A stretch of 64,000 bases of DNA from Brumimicrobium oceani (GCF_003143775.1 NZ_QFRJ01000001.1:611881-675880), one strand, 5' to 3'. Counted from the first letter of the stretch, positions 28,161-38,126 are shown. The notes: generated by a model not told the origin, from the letters alone. Numbers and translations: made by a program.

Positions 28161-28531
28161 GTAAATTGAGATTTTTCTAAAAACAAAGATCGCTTTTACA
28201 ACAATTTTTTATAATGCGTATCCGATACTTTACCAGTATATTCAGAATTAAAATTCAATCCTCCATAAAAAACAGAGTTTTATGAAATATGGCATATTAT
28301 TAATTTCATGATATAACAAAACTTAGGTTTCAAGACGCAAGAAATTAGTGTTTATCCGCGTTGCTTGCATCTGTTATGCGGTGACTGAGCTTGCCGAAGT
28401 CCCGCGTTCCATTACAGCGCAAACCATTTGCTAAGAAATAGAGAATAGATTATTTCACTACTGGTAAAGATTCCTATAGGCATATTTTTATATAATGCCA
28501 TACATTATTTAATCCGCTGACTTTATTGAAC
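28161..28531. other. Gene-free stretch with a dispersed-repeat-like motif
   Basis: About 370 bases with no credible coding frame. It is locally less AT-rich around 28340-28430. Within that part GGTGACTGAGCTTGCCGAAG (28380-28399 approximately) resembles a sequence I remember as common between genes of flavobacteria. The -7 box of the next gene follows at 28532. Confidence 0.45.
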
Positions 28532-28539
28532 TATATTTG
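28532..28539 (+). promoter_or_regulatory. -7 box of the two-gene unknown operon
   Basis: TATATTTG matches TAnnTTTG and lies 27 bases before the ATG at 28567. No -33 TTG at normal spacing was found. Confidence 0.58.
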
Positions 28540-28566
28540 TGCTTTTAAAATATACAGAACAACATA

Positions 28567-28905
28567 ATGACAAAAAATACAGAAAAACCGTCTCCAGAAG
28601 TTAAAGCACTTTCATTATTCTTAATGTCACACAAGTCTTTAAGCCAAAACTATAAGGAGAAGTCTAAACGAATCAACAAATTATGGACGCAAGTAGGTTC
28701 AGGAGGAACAACGAAAGCTGTTTATCTTGAAGAAGTTCAAAACATGTTGGATTCTTTTGGCGGTTATGACAAGGTAGTTGAGAAAACTGTTCAGTTTTAC
28801 ATTAACAAAACCGGTAAATGGAAATTAGAAGGTGACGACAAGTTTTGTGTTGATGCAAAAGCAGTTGCGGATAAAATCAACGCGTTAAAGAAAGGAAATG
28901 ATTAA
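28567..28905 (+). CDS. Small cytoplasmic protein of unknown function
   Basis: A 112-residue basic, helix-rich protein with no signal peptide or membrane segment. It has a loop GSGGTTKAVYLEEVQNML (about 43-60) and a Lys-rich end. I do not recognise the family. Its end overlaps the start of the next gene by eight bases, and the pair has its own -7 box and terminator, so it is a defined two-gene transcription unit. Confidence 0.72.
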   Translation: MTKNTEKPSPEVKALSLFLMSHKSLSQNYKEKSKRINKLWTQVGSGGTTKAVYLEEVQNMLDSFGGYDKVVEKTVQFYINKTGKWKLEGDDKFCVDAKAVADKINALKKGND

Positions 28906-29278
28906 ACAGAAACTATTCGAAAACCAAATTCATTTATCAATAGATAATGAAGATTTTTCCTACAGGATTCCATTAAAAAAGATTGGACACACGATTGATT
29001 GGAAAATTGGGGAAAAAGTTTCAGATCATATCGAGTTGAAACACGTTTCAAAATGGGCGCTTAAATTGTTCACCAAAAACGTGACGAATGAAGAGTTTAT
29101 TTCTCAATTCAAAGCTATAGTTAAGGCCTACGCCCCAGACCATACAATTGATTGGGAGGAAACCTTAATGGCTATTCAAGTTCAAAATGAATACAATAGT
29201 CTGATAAAAGAGAATAAATTGAATGAAGAAGAAATCATTTCAAGTTTGAACACAAAGTACAAGTTAGATATCACTTAA
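28898..29278 (+). CDS. Small cytoplasmic protein of unknown function
   Basis: A 126-residue protein with no signal peptide. A mixed beta start (IHLSIDNEDFSYRIPLKKIG) is followed by helices with charged surfaces, ending in ISSLNTKYKLDIT. The family is not recognised. It overlaps the preceding gene by eight bases and is followed 27 bases later by a terminator. The two proteins are probably made together and may interact; this is inferred only from the coupling. Confidence 0.7.
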   Translation: MIKQKLFENQIHLSIDNEDFSYRIPLKKIGHTIDWKIGEKVSDHIELKHVSKWALKLFTKNVTNEEFISQFKAIVKAYAPDHTIDWEETLMAIQVQNEYNSLIKENKLNEEEIISSLNTKYKLDIT

Positions 29279-29304
29279 AGAACGATAATTCATCATTTAA
29301 ATTT

Positions 29305-29332
29305 GGGGAGTTTTTATAACTTCCCTTTTTTG
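29305..29332 (+). terminator. Rho-independent terminator of the two-gene unknown operon
   Basis: GGGGAGTT pairs with AACTTCCC (one G-T pair) around the loop TTTAT and is followed by six T. Confidence 0.88.
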
Positions 29333-29424
29333 TTTTATAGCGTATAAATTTCAACTCCGAACTTGAAATTTATCGATTTATTAGACTACTTTTATTCTTT
29401 GTTTTATATTATTACACAGTCAAA

Positions 29425-30315
29425 ATGAACAGATCTTATGTTGAAATGCATCTTGCCATTCTTTTGGCTGGCTTCAGTGGGCTTTTCGGGAAATTAATCA
29501 CCTTAAACGAAACATTATTGGTGTTTTATAGGGTTTTGTTTTCATCATTCATCTTGATTCTTATTGTACTCTCCATTTGGAAGAAAAACAAAATGGATCT
29601 CTCGTTTTCAAAAGCGAATTTCCTACTGCTCGCCAATGGTGCCTTGCTCGCTCTTCATTGGGTTTTCTTCTTTGGAAGTATTCAAGCCTCTAGCGTTTCT
29701 CTTGGAGTTTTGTGTTTAAGTCTGGCGAGTTTTTTCACCGCCTTATTGGATCCGATAATCAATAAAACCCGACTTTCGTTAAACAATCTAGCATTAAGTG
29801 CCCTTAGTTTAGTAGGAATAAGTTTGATTTTTGGAATCGACAGTCAATACCGAGAAGGGATTATTTTAGGGATTATTTCCTCCATTTTGGTTTCACTTTT
29901 CACCTTATTTAATGAGCGCTTAGTCAAAAAACATGATACAATGAAAGTCACCATGCTTCAAATGTCTGGCGGAACAATTGGTCTAGGAATAATTATACTT
30001 TTTCTTGCTTCATTTACTGAATTTCAATTCACATTGCCCGATTCCACAAATTTATTCTACCTCATTATTTTGGCTTTGGTTTTCACCATTTTCATGTACA
30101 CCTTATTAAATCGTTCTTTACGAACCATCAATTCCTTTACAGTAAATTTAAATTTTAACCTTGAACCAATTTACGGAATAATTCTCGCCTTTCTTTTCTT
30201 CAACGAATCCGAAGATTTCAATTTAGCATCTTGGATGGGTGTTACGTTAATCATATTTTCTTTAGGACTTCAATACATTTTTTCTCGACCAAGAAAAGTA
30301 GTGAAAGTGCTTTAG
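29425..30315 (+). CDS. EamA/DMT-family transporter
   Basis: A 296-residue inner-membrane protein with about ten hydrophobic helices arranged as two EamA repeats (about 5-138 and 145-290). The N-terminal repeat has AILLAGFSGLFGKLI and the conserved ALHWVFFFGSIQASSVSLGV; the second has NFNLEPIYGIILAFLFFNE, a typical DMT signature. Such exporters carry metabolites such as amino acids or nucleotides, and the substrate cannot be read from the sequence. It follows the terminator of the preceding operon and appears to be a single-gene unit. Confidence 0.88.
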   Translation: MNRSYVEMHLAILLAGFSGLFGKLITLNETLLVFYRVLFSSFILILIVLSIWKKNKMDLSFSKANFLLLANGALLALHWVFFFGSIQASSVSLGVLCLSLASFFTALLDPIINKTRLSLNNLALSALSLVGISLIFGIDSQYREGIILGIISSILVSLFTLFNERLVKKHDTMKVTMLQMSGGTIGLGIIILFLASFTEFQFTLPDSTNLFYLIILALVFTIFMYTLLNRSLRTINSFTVNLNFNLEPIYGIILAFLFFNESEDFNLASWMGVTLIIFSLGLQYIFSRPRKVVKVL

Positions 30316-30619
30316 TCGATTTAAGCTATTCGCTCTCATTAAAAAGCAGAAGTTGTAGCGCTCATTAATAAATAGGTCGGAACCAAAGGAGTTTTGAAAA
30401 ACAGATTAGTTTTCATTTTAATTTGTCAAGAGCCTTCCATTGTTGAAAATAGAAATTTGCGAAAGATCTTATCCGTTCATCGCCTAATCAAATGCCGGAC
30501 TAGATTTATTTACTGGTAAAATATCAGATATGTGTTTAATTTTAATGAGTCCCCAAGCATACACTAAGATAGGTGAAATTAAAATTTATGCTTTTTTAAA
30601 CAACTAAACACCGTGTGCG
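30316..30619. other. Gene-free stretch before tamB, carrying one repeat copy
   Basis: About 300 bases without a credible coding frame. Bases 30420-30450 form one copy of a 31-base sequence that recurs at 53398-53428 with two differences. The tamB promoter follows at 30620-30650. Confidence 0.5.
30420..30450. repeat. 31-base intergenic repeat, copy 1
   Basis: The sequence matches 53398-53428 at 29 of 31 bases, sharing an uninterrupted 18-base core CCTTCCATTGTTGAAAAT. Both copies lie between genes. This copy lacks the second hairpin arm present in copy 2. Confidence 0.6.
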
Positions 30620-30650
30620 TTGCGAACAACAAAGAGAAAGTGTAAATTTG
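30620..30650 (+). promoter_or_regulatory. tamB-tamL promoter, full Bacteroidota consensus
   Basis: TTG (30620-30622), a 20-base spacer and TAAATTTG (30643-30650) match the consensus exactly. The -7 box ends 19 bases before the TTG start codon of tamB. Confidence 0.82.
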
Positions 30651-30669
30651 AGAATACTAAAATAAAAAA

Positions 30670-33600
30670 TTGGCAGAAACCCCAGAAACATCAAATGAGA
30701 AGAGCAGTAAGTCTAAACGACCTTGGTGGAAGCGTGTCTTACGTATATTGGGCAGTATTTTACTTGTTCTCATTATCCTGTTTATTACACTGGTGCTTAT
30801 TGTGCGCAGTCCTTGGGGACAAGATTTCATTGTCAGTAAAGCCACCAATTTTGTTTCAGAGAAAACCAAAAGCAAAGTTGAAATAGAGAAACTTTTCATC
30901 ACTTTTGGCGGTGACGTCGATTTGCAAGGCTTATTTCTTGAAGATAACAAAGGAGATACGCTGATTTATTCCAAAAAATTACAAGTTGACATTCCTCTTT
31001 GGCCAATTATCATGGGAAATCCAATTTCTATTGATGGATTAGAATGGACTGGTCTTCGTGCAAATGTAATTCGTAAAGATACAGTAGAGGGCTTTAATTT
31101 TCAGTTTTTGATAGATGCCTTTGCTTCTGATACGACAAACACAGAGCCTGCTCCAGAATCGGACACCACAAGTAGTAAACCTCCAAAAATCTCTGTAGGT
31201 TCTATTGATTTCACTGATTTTAAAGTGATTTATGATGATGAAGTTACCGGAATGAAAGCCAATCTTGATTTGGGTAATTTCCATTTTCAAGGTAGAAATA
31301 TTGATTTGGAAGAAATGAAGTTTCAAGTCGCTGAAATGGCTTTGGAAAATACTAAAGTGAGCTACATTCAAACCAAAGCAAGTGCTCCTTCGGACACCAC
31401 AGAGTCTACGCTTCCTTATTTAAGTCTCGATAATTTAAAATTGAAAAATGTTAGCGCGCATTACGAATCTGTCCCAGACAGTATGTTTGCCGATATTGAT
31501 TTAGATGAGCTAGAATTAGAAGTTCCAAAAGCTGATTTAGCAAAGCAAGACATTAAAGTGGGGAAATTCATGTTGAACAATTCAAACATTCAACTCATCA
31601 CAGGAACTCCAAAAGTAGAAGATTCAACTGTAGCTCCTACTCCATCTCAAAAAACGCAGGCCTTTATTTGGCCAGACTGGAAAGTTGAGGTGGAATCCAT
31701 CGCACTTCAGAACAACAATTTGCACTATCAAGTAGGCAAAAAACCAGCCGAATTAAATAGTTTAAATTCAGATTATATAGTCTTGAAGGAATTCAACTTT
31801 TTAGCAAATGGCATCTTATTGAGCAAAGAAGAATCAGCAGAATTAAAGCTTGAAAATTTATCTTTTAAAGAGGAAAGCGGTATTACATTGAACAAATTGG
31901 CACTTATTGCAAAACTTGATCCCTATTCCTTTTCGATTGATGATTTTATTGTAGCTACAGGAAATAGTTCCATTGATTTAAATTTAAAAGCACAGTTTTC
32001 ATCTTTGGAAAGCTTTATAGAAACTCCAGAAAAGTCTGAATTAAACTTGAATTTGAAACAATTTATTATTGATTTAAACGACGCTTTTGAATTTGCTCCA
32101 AAACTAAAGGAAAATGAATATCTAAATAAATTAGCCAAACATCCATTTATCGGTGGAATTAAAGCAGACGGTAAACTTAAGGAAATGGATCTTTCCAAAT
32201 TTCAGGTGAATTGGGGACAAAACACAGAAATTAAAACGAATGGACAGTTTAAAAACTTAACTGATGCTGACCAATTATATGCCGATGTTGAAAGTCTTAC
32301 CTTCAATTCCACGAAATCAGATATTACCAACATCATTTCAGAGGAAGATTTAGGCATTTCTATTCCAAAAACAGTACAATTAAAAAGTAATTTCAGCGGA
32401 AAACTTGATGATTTAATAGCGCAATTACAACTTACTATTCCAGAGGGAAAAGTGAACGTTGACGGTAAATTTAAGCAGCAAAATGAAATTGCTTTCGATG
32501 CAAAAATCGATGTGATTGATTTAGAATTAGGCAAAATTCTTAACAATCCAGAAATTGGTACAATCGCTTTTGAAATGAAAGCCAATGGAAAAGGAAATGA
32601 CATCAATGATTTGAACGCAAAATTAACTTCAAACTTTTCTCAGCTAGAATTTAGCGGATATGATTTTTCTGAATTAGAGCTAGATGGACAATTGAAAAAC
32701 GGAAAAGGTGATGTCAATATTTGTTATCAAGATGAAAATTTAGACTTAAAAATAGATTCTAAAATTGAATTAGACTCAGTTCAACCAAAAATCGATTTAG
32801 ATTTAAAATTAGAAGGCGCTGATTTGTATGCTTTAGGCTTAACTGAGAAGAAAATTAGGGCAAAAGTCTTGATGATGGCCAATTTTGAAGGTAATGCAGA
32901 TGAATTTAAATTCGAAACGAAAATTACGGAGGGAGTAGCTGTTTATGATAACGATAATTATTATTTAGGACCTGTTGACATTAGCGCTAGCGCAGCAACA
33001 GACAGTACTTCTATGGACATTAAAAGTGACTTTTTGAATGGAAAGTTAAGGGCAAATACTGGGATTGCAAAAATTACAGAGGCGATTCAACATCAAATGG
33101 AAGGCTATTTTAGCGACTCATTAGACCATGAGCATAATTTTGAAAATCCTGTTGAACTTCAATTAAACATGAAGCTGTCCGAGACAAAATTAATCACTAG
33201 CTTTTTCGTTCCCCAGATTAAAACAATGGATACTTTGGAGTTAAATCTTGACTTCAATCAAGAAGAAAAAGAGCTCATAGCCAATTTAGATTTACCCTAT
33301 TTGAATTACGCAGACAACACCATTGACAGCTTAAAATTGAATTTTGACGCATCCGATAAAGAAGCAAAATTCAAGTTCGGTTTTAATGAACTCGACGCTG
33401 GACCTTTAGTAATGAAGAGAACTTATTTTGATGGTGACTTTCAAAATGAGCAATTGAATTTACACTTCCATTCATTTGATGGTGAAGAAGAATTGTATGT
33501 GCTAAAAACTGGAATTACTGGGAAAAGTTCAAATTTAAAGGTACATATCAATCCGGAGAAGCTTATTTTTCAAGGGGAAAATTGGTCTATTCCTACAGAC

Positions 33601-35766
33601 AATGAATTAAGAATTGAAAATAATCAGCTATTGGCTCAAAATTTTGTTTTCAGCAAAGGAAATGAAAGCGTTAAAATTGCCAATGATTTAGTGCAGACAT
33701 CACAGCATAATATAGGCGTAGGATTTGAGAATTTCAAACTGGCCAATTTGCTCGCACTTTTCAATAAGGATGAATTATTGGCCACAGGAAACATGCAAGG
33801 AAACATTGTAGCCATCGATCCTTTTGAAAACTTCGGTTTAAATGTAGATTTTGGAATTTCCGATTTAACCGCACTACAAGCGCCATTGGGCGAGCTTTCT
33901 CTAAAAGCAAAATCTGAAAGTGGCGATAATTATAATCTTGATTTAGGAATTAAGGGAGAGGATATTGATTTAGAAGTGAAAGGCGATTATGCATTTCAAA
34001 ACAAAGAATCTGAACTTGATTTCATGTTGAATTTAAACAAGATTGGAGTTGAAACCATTGCAATTATATCCGGAGAAACTTTGAATGAAGCCTCAGGAAA
34101 TATTTCAGGAGAAATTGCGCTTAAAGGAGATCTTAGCAATCCAGATTATAAAGGAAATATACAATTTAACCAAGCCGAATTTAATGTTACACAATTGAAC
34201 TCTAAATTCAGATTGGCCAATGATAAGATTAAGATAGACAATTCAGACATTACCTTAAATCAATTCTCAATAGAAGATGAACAAAATAATAGCTTCACCT
34301 TAGATGGAGGAATTTCAACGGAAAATATGGCTAATCCAGACTTTGATTTAAAAATTAACGCTAAGAATTTTCAGCCTATAAATTCAACCCAAGAAGACAA
34401 CGAGGAATTTTATGGCGTTTTGGATTTTGATATGAACGGAACAATAAAAGGAAACCTCAATTTCCCAGTCGTTGACATGAACTTATCGATAAACGAAAAT
34501 ACCGATTTCACTTACGTCCTTCAAGATGCACAAGCGCAAATTGAGAAAAGTGAAGGGATTATCGAATTTGTAGATAAGGAAAATCCAGACAATATTTTAA
34601 CCAGAGCAGACGATTCTACAGAAGTCACTATGTTCGGAGGAATCGAATTACACGCTAATTTGAAAGTTGAGAAAAATTCTGAATTCAATGTAATTGTTGA
34701 TCCTAGAACAGGAGATAACTTAAATATTTCTGGTGATGGAGATTTAGATTTCAACATTGCCAGAAATGGAAGAACCACACTGAGCGGAAGGTACAACATT
34801 AACAAAGGGCATTATAACTTAAGTCTGTACAACCTGGTGAAAAGAGAATTTGAGTTAGAACCTGGAAGTAATATTTCTTGGTCTGGAGGAAGTCCAATGG
34901 ATGCTGAAATGGACGTTACTGCGAGCTACAAAGTGGAAACTTCAGCCTCTGCCCTTATGGCTTCTCAGACTTCTGGAGCCAGTGAAGAGGTGAAAAATAA
35001 ATACAGACAAAGACTTCCTTTCTTAGTTTATTTAAATGTAAATGGTGAACTAGATCAACCCAGATTGAATTTCAATTTGGGAATGCCTGAAGATGCTCGT
35101 GGCGCAATTGATGGAACAGTTTACAGCAGAATTAAACAAGTCAACAATGAAGAAGATGCCTTGAACAAACAAGTCTTTTCTCTTTTGGTATTAAAGAAAT
35201 TTTACCCCAACGCAGGCTCTGATGGTAGTGATGGAGGAACAGCTAGAATAGTACAGAAAAACATAAATCAAGCCATTTCCGATCAATTAAATACCTACTC
35301 TGACAAATTATTAGGGAATTCTGGCGTAGAATTGAATTTTGGACTAAATAGCTACACCGATTATCAAGGAGAAACAGCAGAAGAAAGAACAGATTTAAAC
35401 GTAAGTGCTCAAAAAAAATTACTAGACGATCGCTTAATTGTTCAAGTGGGTAGTACGGTTAACGTGCAAGGTGATGCACAAGCTGGAGAGGAAAACGCTG
35501 TTGTGGGGAATGCCAGTATCCAATATCTTTTAACAAAAGATGGACGCTGGAGGCTGAAAGGATTTAGAAGTAGTGAATACGAAAACGTGATAGACGGACA
35601 AGTTTATGTGAATGGAATAGCGCTAATTTTTCAGCGACAATTTAATCATTGGAATAAACTATTTAGCGAAAAACCAATAAAAGAAGATGGAGAAGACTCT
35701 AATTCTGATGAAAAGGAGAAAAGTAAAAATACAAGCACTAAAACCGGTAAAAAAGAGGAGGAATAA
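30670..35766 (+). CDS. tamB: Translocation and assembly module protein TamB
   Basis: A 1698-residue inner-membrane-anchored protein of the TamB/AsmA-like (DUF490) group, which spans the periplasm and works with a TamA-type barrel in envelope assembly or lipid transport. A basic start is followed by one membrane helix (about 23-47, RILGSILLVLIILFITLVLI). The long middle is repetitive beta-strand sequence with recurring LDLKL, DLNLK and NGKLKE patterns, as expected of a beta-taco groove. The C-terminal TamB domain lies at about 1250-1670 (SGRYNINKGHYNLSLYNLVKREF and onward), followed by a charged tail. The start is TTG: an in-frame TAA lies 12 bases upstream and no ATG occurs before the membrane helix. 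Its stop overlaps the tamL ATG by one base. Confidence 0.93.
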   Translation: MAETPETSNEKSSKSKRPWWKRVLRILGSILLVLIILFITLVLIVRSPWGQDFIVSKATNFVSEKTKSKVEIEKLFITFGGDVDLQGLFLEDNKGDTLIYSKKLQVDIPLWPIIMGNPISIDGLEWTGLRANVIRKDTVEGFNFQFLIDAFASDTTNTEPAPESDTTSSKPPKISVGSIDFTDFKVIYDDEVTGMKANLDLGNFHFQGRNIDLEEMKFQVAEMALENTKVSYIQTKASAPSDTTESTLPYLSLDNLKLKNVSAHYESVPDSMFADIDLDELELEVPKADLAKQDIKVGKFMLNNSNIQLITGTPKVEDSTVAPTPSQKTQAFIWPDWKVEVESIALQNNNLHYQVGKKPAELNSLNSDYIVLKEFNFLANGILLSKEESAELKLENLSFKEESGITLNKLALIAKLDPYSFSIDDFIVATGNSSIDLNLKAQFSSLESFIETPEKSELNLNLKQFIIDLNDAFEFAPKLKENEYLNKLAKHPFIGGIKADGKLKEMDLSKFQVNWGQNTEIKTNGQFKNLTDADQLYADVESLTFNSTKSDITNIISEEDLGISIPKTVQLKSNFSGKLDDLIAQLQLTIPEGKVNVDGKFKQQNEIAFDAKIDVIDLELGKILNNPEIGTIAFEMKANGKGNDINDLNAKLTSNFSQLEFSGYDFSELELDGQLKNGKGDVNICYQDENLDLKIDSKIELDSVQPKIDLDLKLEGADLYALGLTEKKIRAKVLMMANFEGNADEFKFETKITEGVAVYDNDNYYLGPVDISASAATDSTSMDIKSDFLNGKLRANTGIAKITEAIQHQMEGYFSDSLDHEHNFENPVELQLNMKLSETKLITSFFVPQIKTMDTLELNLDFNQEEKELIANLDLPYLNYADNTIDSLKLNFDASDKEAKFKFGFNELDAGPLVMKRTYFDGDFQNEQLNLHFHSFDGEEELYVLKTGITGKSSNLKVHINPEKLIFQGENWSIPTDNELRIENNQLLAQNFVFSKGNESVKIANDLVQTSQHNIGVGFENFKLANLLALFNKDELLATGNMQGNIVAIDPFENFGLNVDFGISDLTALQAPLGELSLKAKSESGDNYNLDLGIKGEDIDLEVKGDYAFQNKESELDFMLNLNKIGVETIAIISGETLNEASGNISGEIALKGDLSNPDYKGNIQFNQAEFNVTQLNSKFRLANDKIKIDNSDITLNQFSIEDEQNNSFTLDGGISTENMANPDFDLKINAKNFQPINSTQEDNEEFYGVLDFDMNGTIKGNLNFPVVDMNLSINENTDFTYVLQDAQAQIEKSEGIIEFVDKENPDNILTRADDSTEVTMFGGIELHANLKVEKNSEFNVIVDPRTGDNLNISGDGDLDFNIARNGRTTLSGRYNINKGHYNLSLYNLVKREFELEPGSNISWSGGSPMDAEMDVTASYKVETSASALMASQTSGASEEVKNKYRQRLPFLVYLNVNGELDQPRLNFNLGMPEDARGAIDGTVYSRIKQVNNEEDALNKQVFSLLVLKKFYPNAGSDGSDGGTARIVQKNINQAISDQLNTYSDKLLGNSGVELNFGLNSYTDYQGETAEERTDLNVSAQKKLLDDRLIVQVGSTVNVQGDAQAGEENAVVGNASIQYLLTKDGRWRLKGFRSSEYENVIDGQVYVNGIALIFQRQFNHWNKLFSEKPIKEDGEDSNSDEKEKSKNTSTKTGKKEEE

Positions 35767-38051
35767 TGCTAAATAACTTAGGAAAATATCGTGTTATTAT
35801 TGTTGTTTTGGTGATCACAATGCTTTCTGCTTGTAGCGTCAAAAAGTACATTCCAGAAGGTGAAATGCTGTTTCGCGGAGGAGAAGTTAAGGTAAATGAT
35901 ACACTAGGCAATCAAGACATTTCAAGCTTAGAAAGCGAATTGCAGAGTCTACTCTATCCTGACCCAAACACAAAGTTTTTGGGTTTATACCCTGGACTTC
36001 ACTACTATTATAAAGCACAAAAAGAGAAACCTAATTTCATCATCCGCTTTCTAAACAAAAAGATTGGAGAAAAGCCCGCATACTTTTCAGATGTCAACGT
36101 TAAAAAGACGCAAGAATTATTAGAAAATCGTTTAGAGAATAGCGGTTTTTTCTACACCAGAACTTCTTCGAACATTGAAAAAGACAGCATTTCAAAAACA
36201 GTTAAAACAAACTACACCGTCACCATTGGAGAAGCTTATCATTTAGAAAACTATACTGTCGAAGTGGATTCTCTGGAAAAAGCAAATCATGTACCAATCT
36301 ATTATCAATTAGAGAAAGCACTCTCCGAAACCATTTTAAAGAAAGGCATCCGCTATGATTTGGATGCTTTTAAGGCGGAAAGAGAAAGAATCGATAAATA
36401 TTTGAAAGATCTTGGCTATTATAATTTCAATCCTACATTTATACTTTTTCAAGCCGATACGAACTTAAACAACAATAGAACTTTTAATCTCTATCTAAAA
36501 TTGAAAGAAGGAGTTCCTCTCAAATCAAAAGTACCTTATGTTATTGATCATGTTGAAGTTTATCCCAACGTCTCAAAAGACACTACTGGAAATGTAGCAG
36601 ACACGACACGCATTAATGAAGTGGAATTTATCCAGAATCATTTATTCTTTAAACCTTACCGACTCGATCCATTTATTCTCTTAAAACCAGGAGATAGATT
36701 CGACCCTACCAAATCAAAATATACCAGTCAGCGAATTTCTTCCATTGGAACATATAAATTTGTAAATATTAATTTTGAGGAAATCGAACCCATTGGTGAA
36801 GACAGTCTCAAATTAAGACATTTAAAAACGACAATTTCCCTTTCACCGTTAAACAAACGTTCCTTAAGATCAGAATTACAGGGAGTTACAAAATCTAATG
36901 ATTTTACTGGACCTGATCTAAGTTTAACCTACTTAAACAGAAATATTTTTAAAGGGGGCGAAAGTTTTTCTGCCCGCGGTAATTTTGGTTACGAAAAGCA
37001 ATTCGGTAGAAACACAAATGGTTCAAGCAGCTTACGTCTAGGATTAAATGCGGCTATAACTTTCCCAAGATTAATTTTCCCAGGTAATTTTGATAAATAT
37101 TTCAAATATGCAATACCGAAAACCAGAATAAGCACCGGTTATGATTTCATGAGAAGAACTCAACTTTACACTCTCAACTCCTACTCTGCTTCATTTGGAT
37201 ATATTTGGAACGCCAATCAATGGGTAACACACCACATTGAACCAATCAAAGTGAATTATGTTAAAGTGGGTAAACGAAGTGAAATATTCGATTCTATATT
37301 AGACGGGAATCCATTCTTAAAAAGAAGCTTTGAGCAACAATTTATCGCCGGATTAAATTATACTTTCACCTACAACGAATTAAACAATCCGAATAGAAAA
37401 GCGAGACTTTACGCAAGGTTTAATTTCGATTTGGCTGGAAACGCAGTAAGTTTATTTGGTAAAACTAGAGAAGGAGATTCAACTGAAAGTTTTCTTGGTC
37501 TTTCTTATGCGCAATACATAAAAGGAGATTTAGATTTAAGCTATCATGTCAGGTTAACACAATCTGGTCATAGTTTAGTGGGTAGAGTATTTGGTGGAAT
37601 TGGTGTTCCGTACGGAAATTCGAGTTCTCTGCCCTACGTTAAACAATATTTTTCAGGGGGATCCTACAGTGTTAGGTCCTTCGATATTCGCGGACTTGGT
37701 CCTGGAACATATAATCCCGACACCGAAGGAGATTTATATTTCGACCGATCAGGAGATATTCGTTTAGAGGGGAATTTTGAATACCGCTTTCCACTAATTT
37801 CTGTCCTAAAAGGCGCTTTATTCTTCGATGCAGGAAATATTTGGAATTTGAGCGATAATCTTGAAGGAGGAAAATTCACATCTGATTTCCACAAACAATT
37901 TGGTATCGGAACGGGTGTTGGACTAAGGGTCGATGTACAAGGATTCGTTATTCGTTTCGATTTTGCCGCACCATTAAAACGCCCCGAATCGGATTGGAAA
38001 TTTGAAGCCGATAAACCAGTGTTTAACTTTGCGATTGGTTATCCATTTTAG
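35766..38051 (+). CDS. tamL: TamA-like outer-membrane barrel lipoprotein (TamL type)
   Basis: A 761-residue BamA/TamA-family protein. Unlike proteobacterial TamA it has a lipoprotein signal peptide with lipobox LSAC (Cys24), which is the mark of the Bacteroidota variant known as TamL. POTRA-like repeats fill about 30-400 (for example VNVKKTQELLENRLENSGFFYTRTS and ISSIGTYKFVNINFEEIEP). A 16-strand Omp85 barrel follows, with the lid-lock motif region VRSFDIRGLGPGTY (about 640-653), the strand LEGNFEYRFPL and the terminal VFNFAIGYPF ending in Phe. The ATG shares a base with the tamB stop, so the partners are made together. No terminator was seen directly after it. Confidence 0.92.
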   Translation: MLNNLGKYRVIIVVLVITMLSACSVKKYIPEGEMLFRGGEVKVNDTLGNQDISSLESELQSLLYPDPNTKFLGLYPGLHYYYKAQKEKPNFIIRFLNKKIGEKPAYFSDVNVKKTQELLENRLENSGFFYTRTSSNIEKDSISKTVKTNYTVTIGEAYHLENYTVEVDSLEKANHVPIYYQLEKALSETILKKGIRYDLDAFKAERERIDKYLKDLGYYNFNPTFILFQADTNLNNNRTFNLYLKLKEGVPLKSKVPYVIDHVEVYPNVSKDTTGNVADTTRINEVEFIQNHLFFKPYRLDPFILLKPGDRFDPTKSKYTSQRISSIGTYKFVNINFEEIEPIGEDSLKLRHLKTTISLSPLNKRSLRSELQGVTKSNDFTGPDLSLTYLNRNIFKGGESFSARGNFGYEKQFGRNTNGSSSLRLGLNAAITFPRLIFPGNFDKYFKYAIPKTRISTGYDFMRRTQLYTLNSYSASFGYIWNANQWVTHHIEPIKVNYVKVGKRSEIFDSILDGNPFLKRSFEQQFIAGLNYTFTYNELNNPNRKARLYARFNFDLAGNAVSLFGKTREGDSTESFLGLSYAQYIKGDLDLSYHVRLTQSGHSLVGRVFGGIGVPYGNSSSLPYVKQYFSGGSYSVRSFDIRGLGPGTYNPDTEGDLYFDRSGDIRLEGNFEYRFPLISVLKGALFFDAGNIWNLSDNLEGGKFTSDFHKQFGIGTGVGLRVDVQGFVIRFDFAAPLKRPESDWKFEADKPVFNFAIGYPF

Positions 38052-38126
38052 ATGAAAATTAGCTATTTAAATTTTATTTCAATCCTATACTTGATTTAAA
38101 AAGAATACGTAATTTAGCGTATGGTT

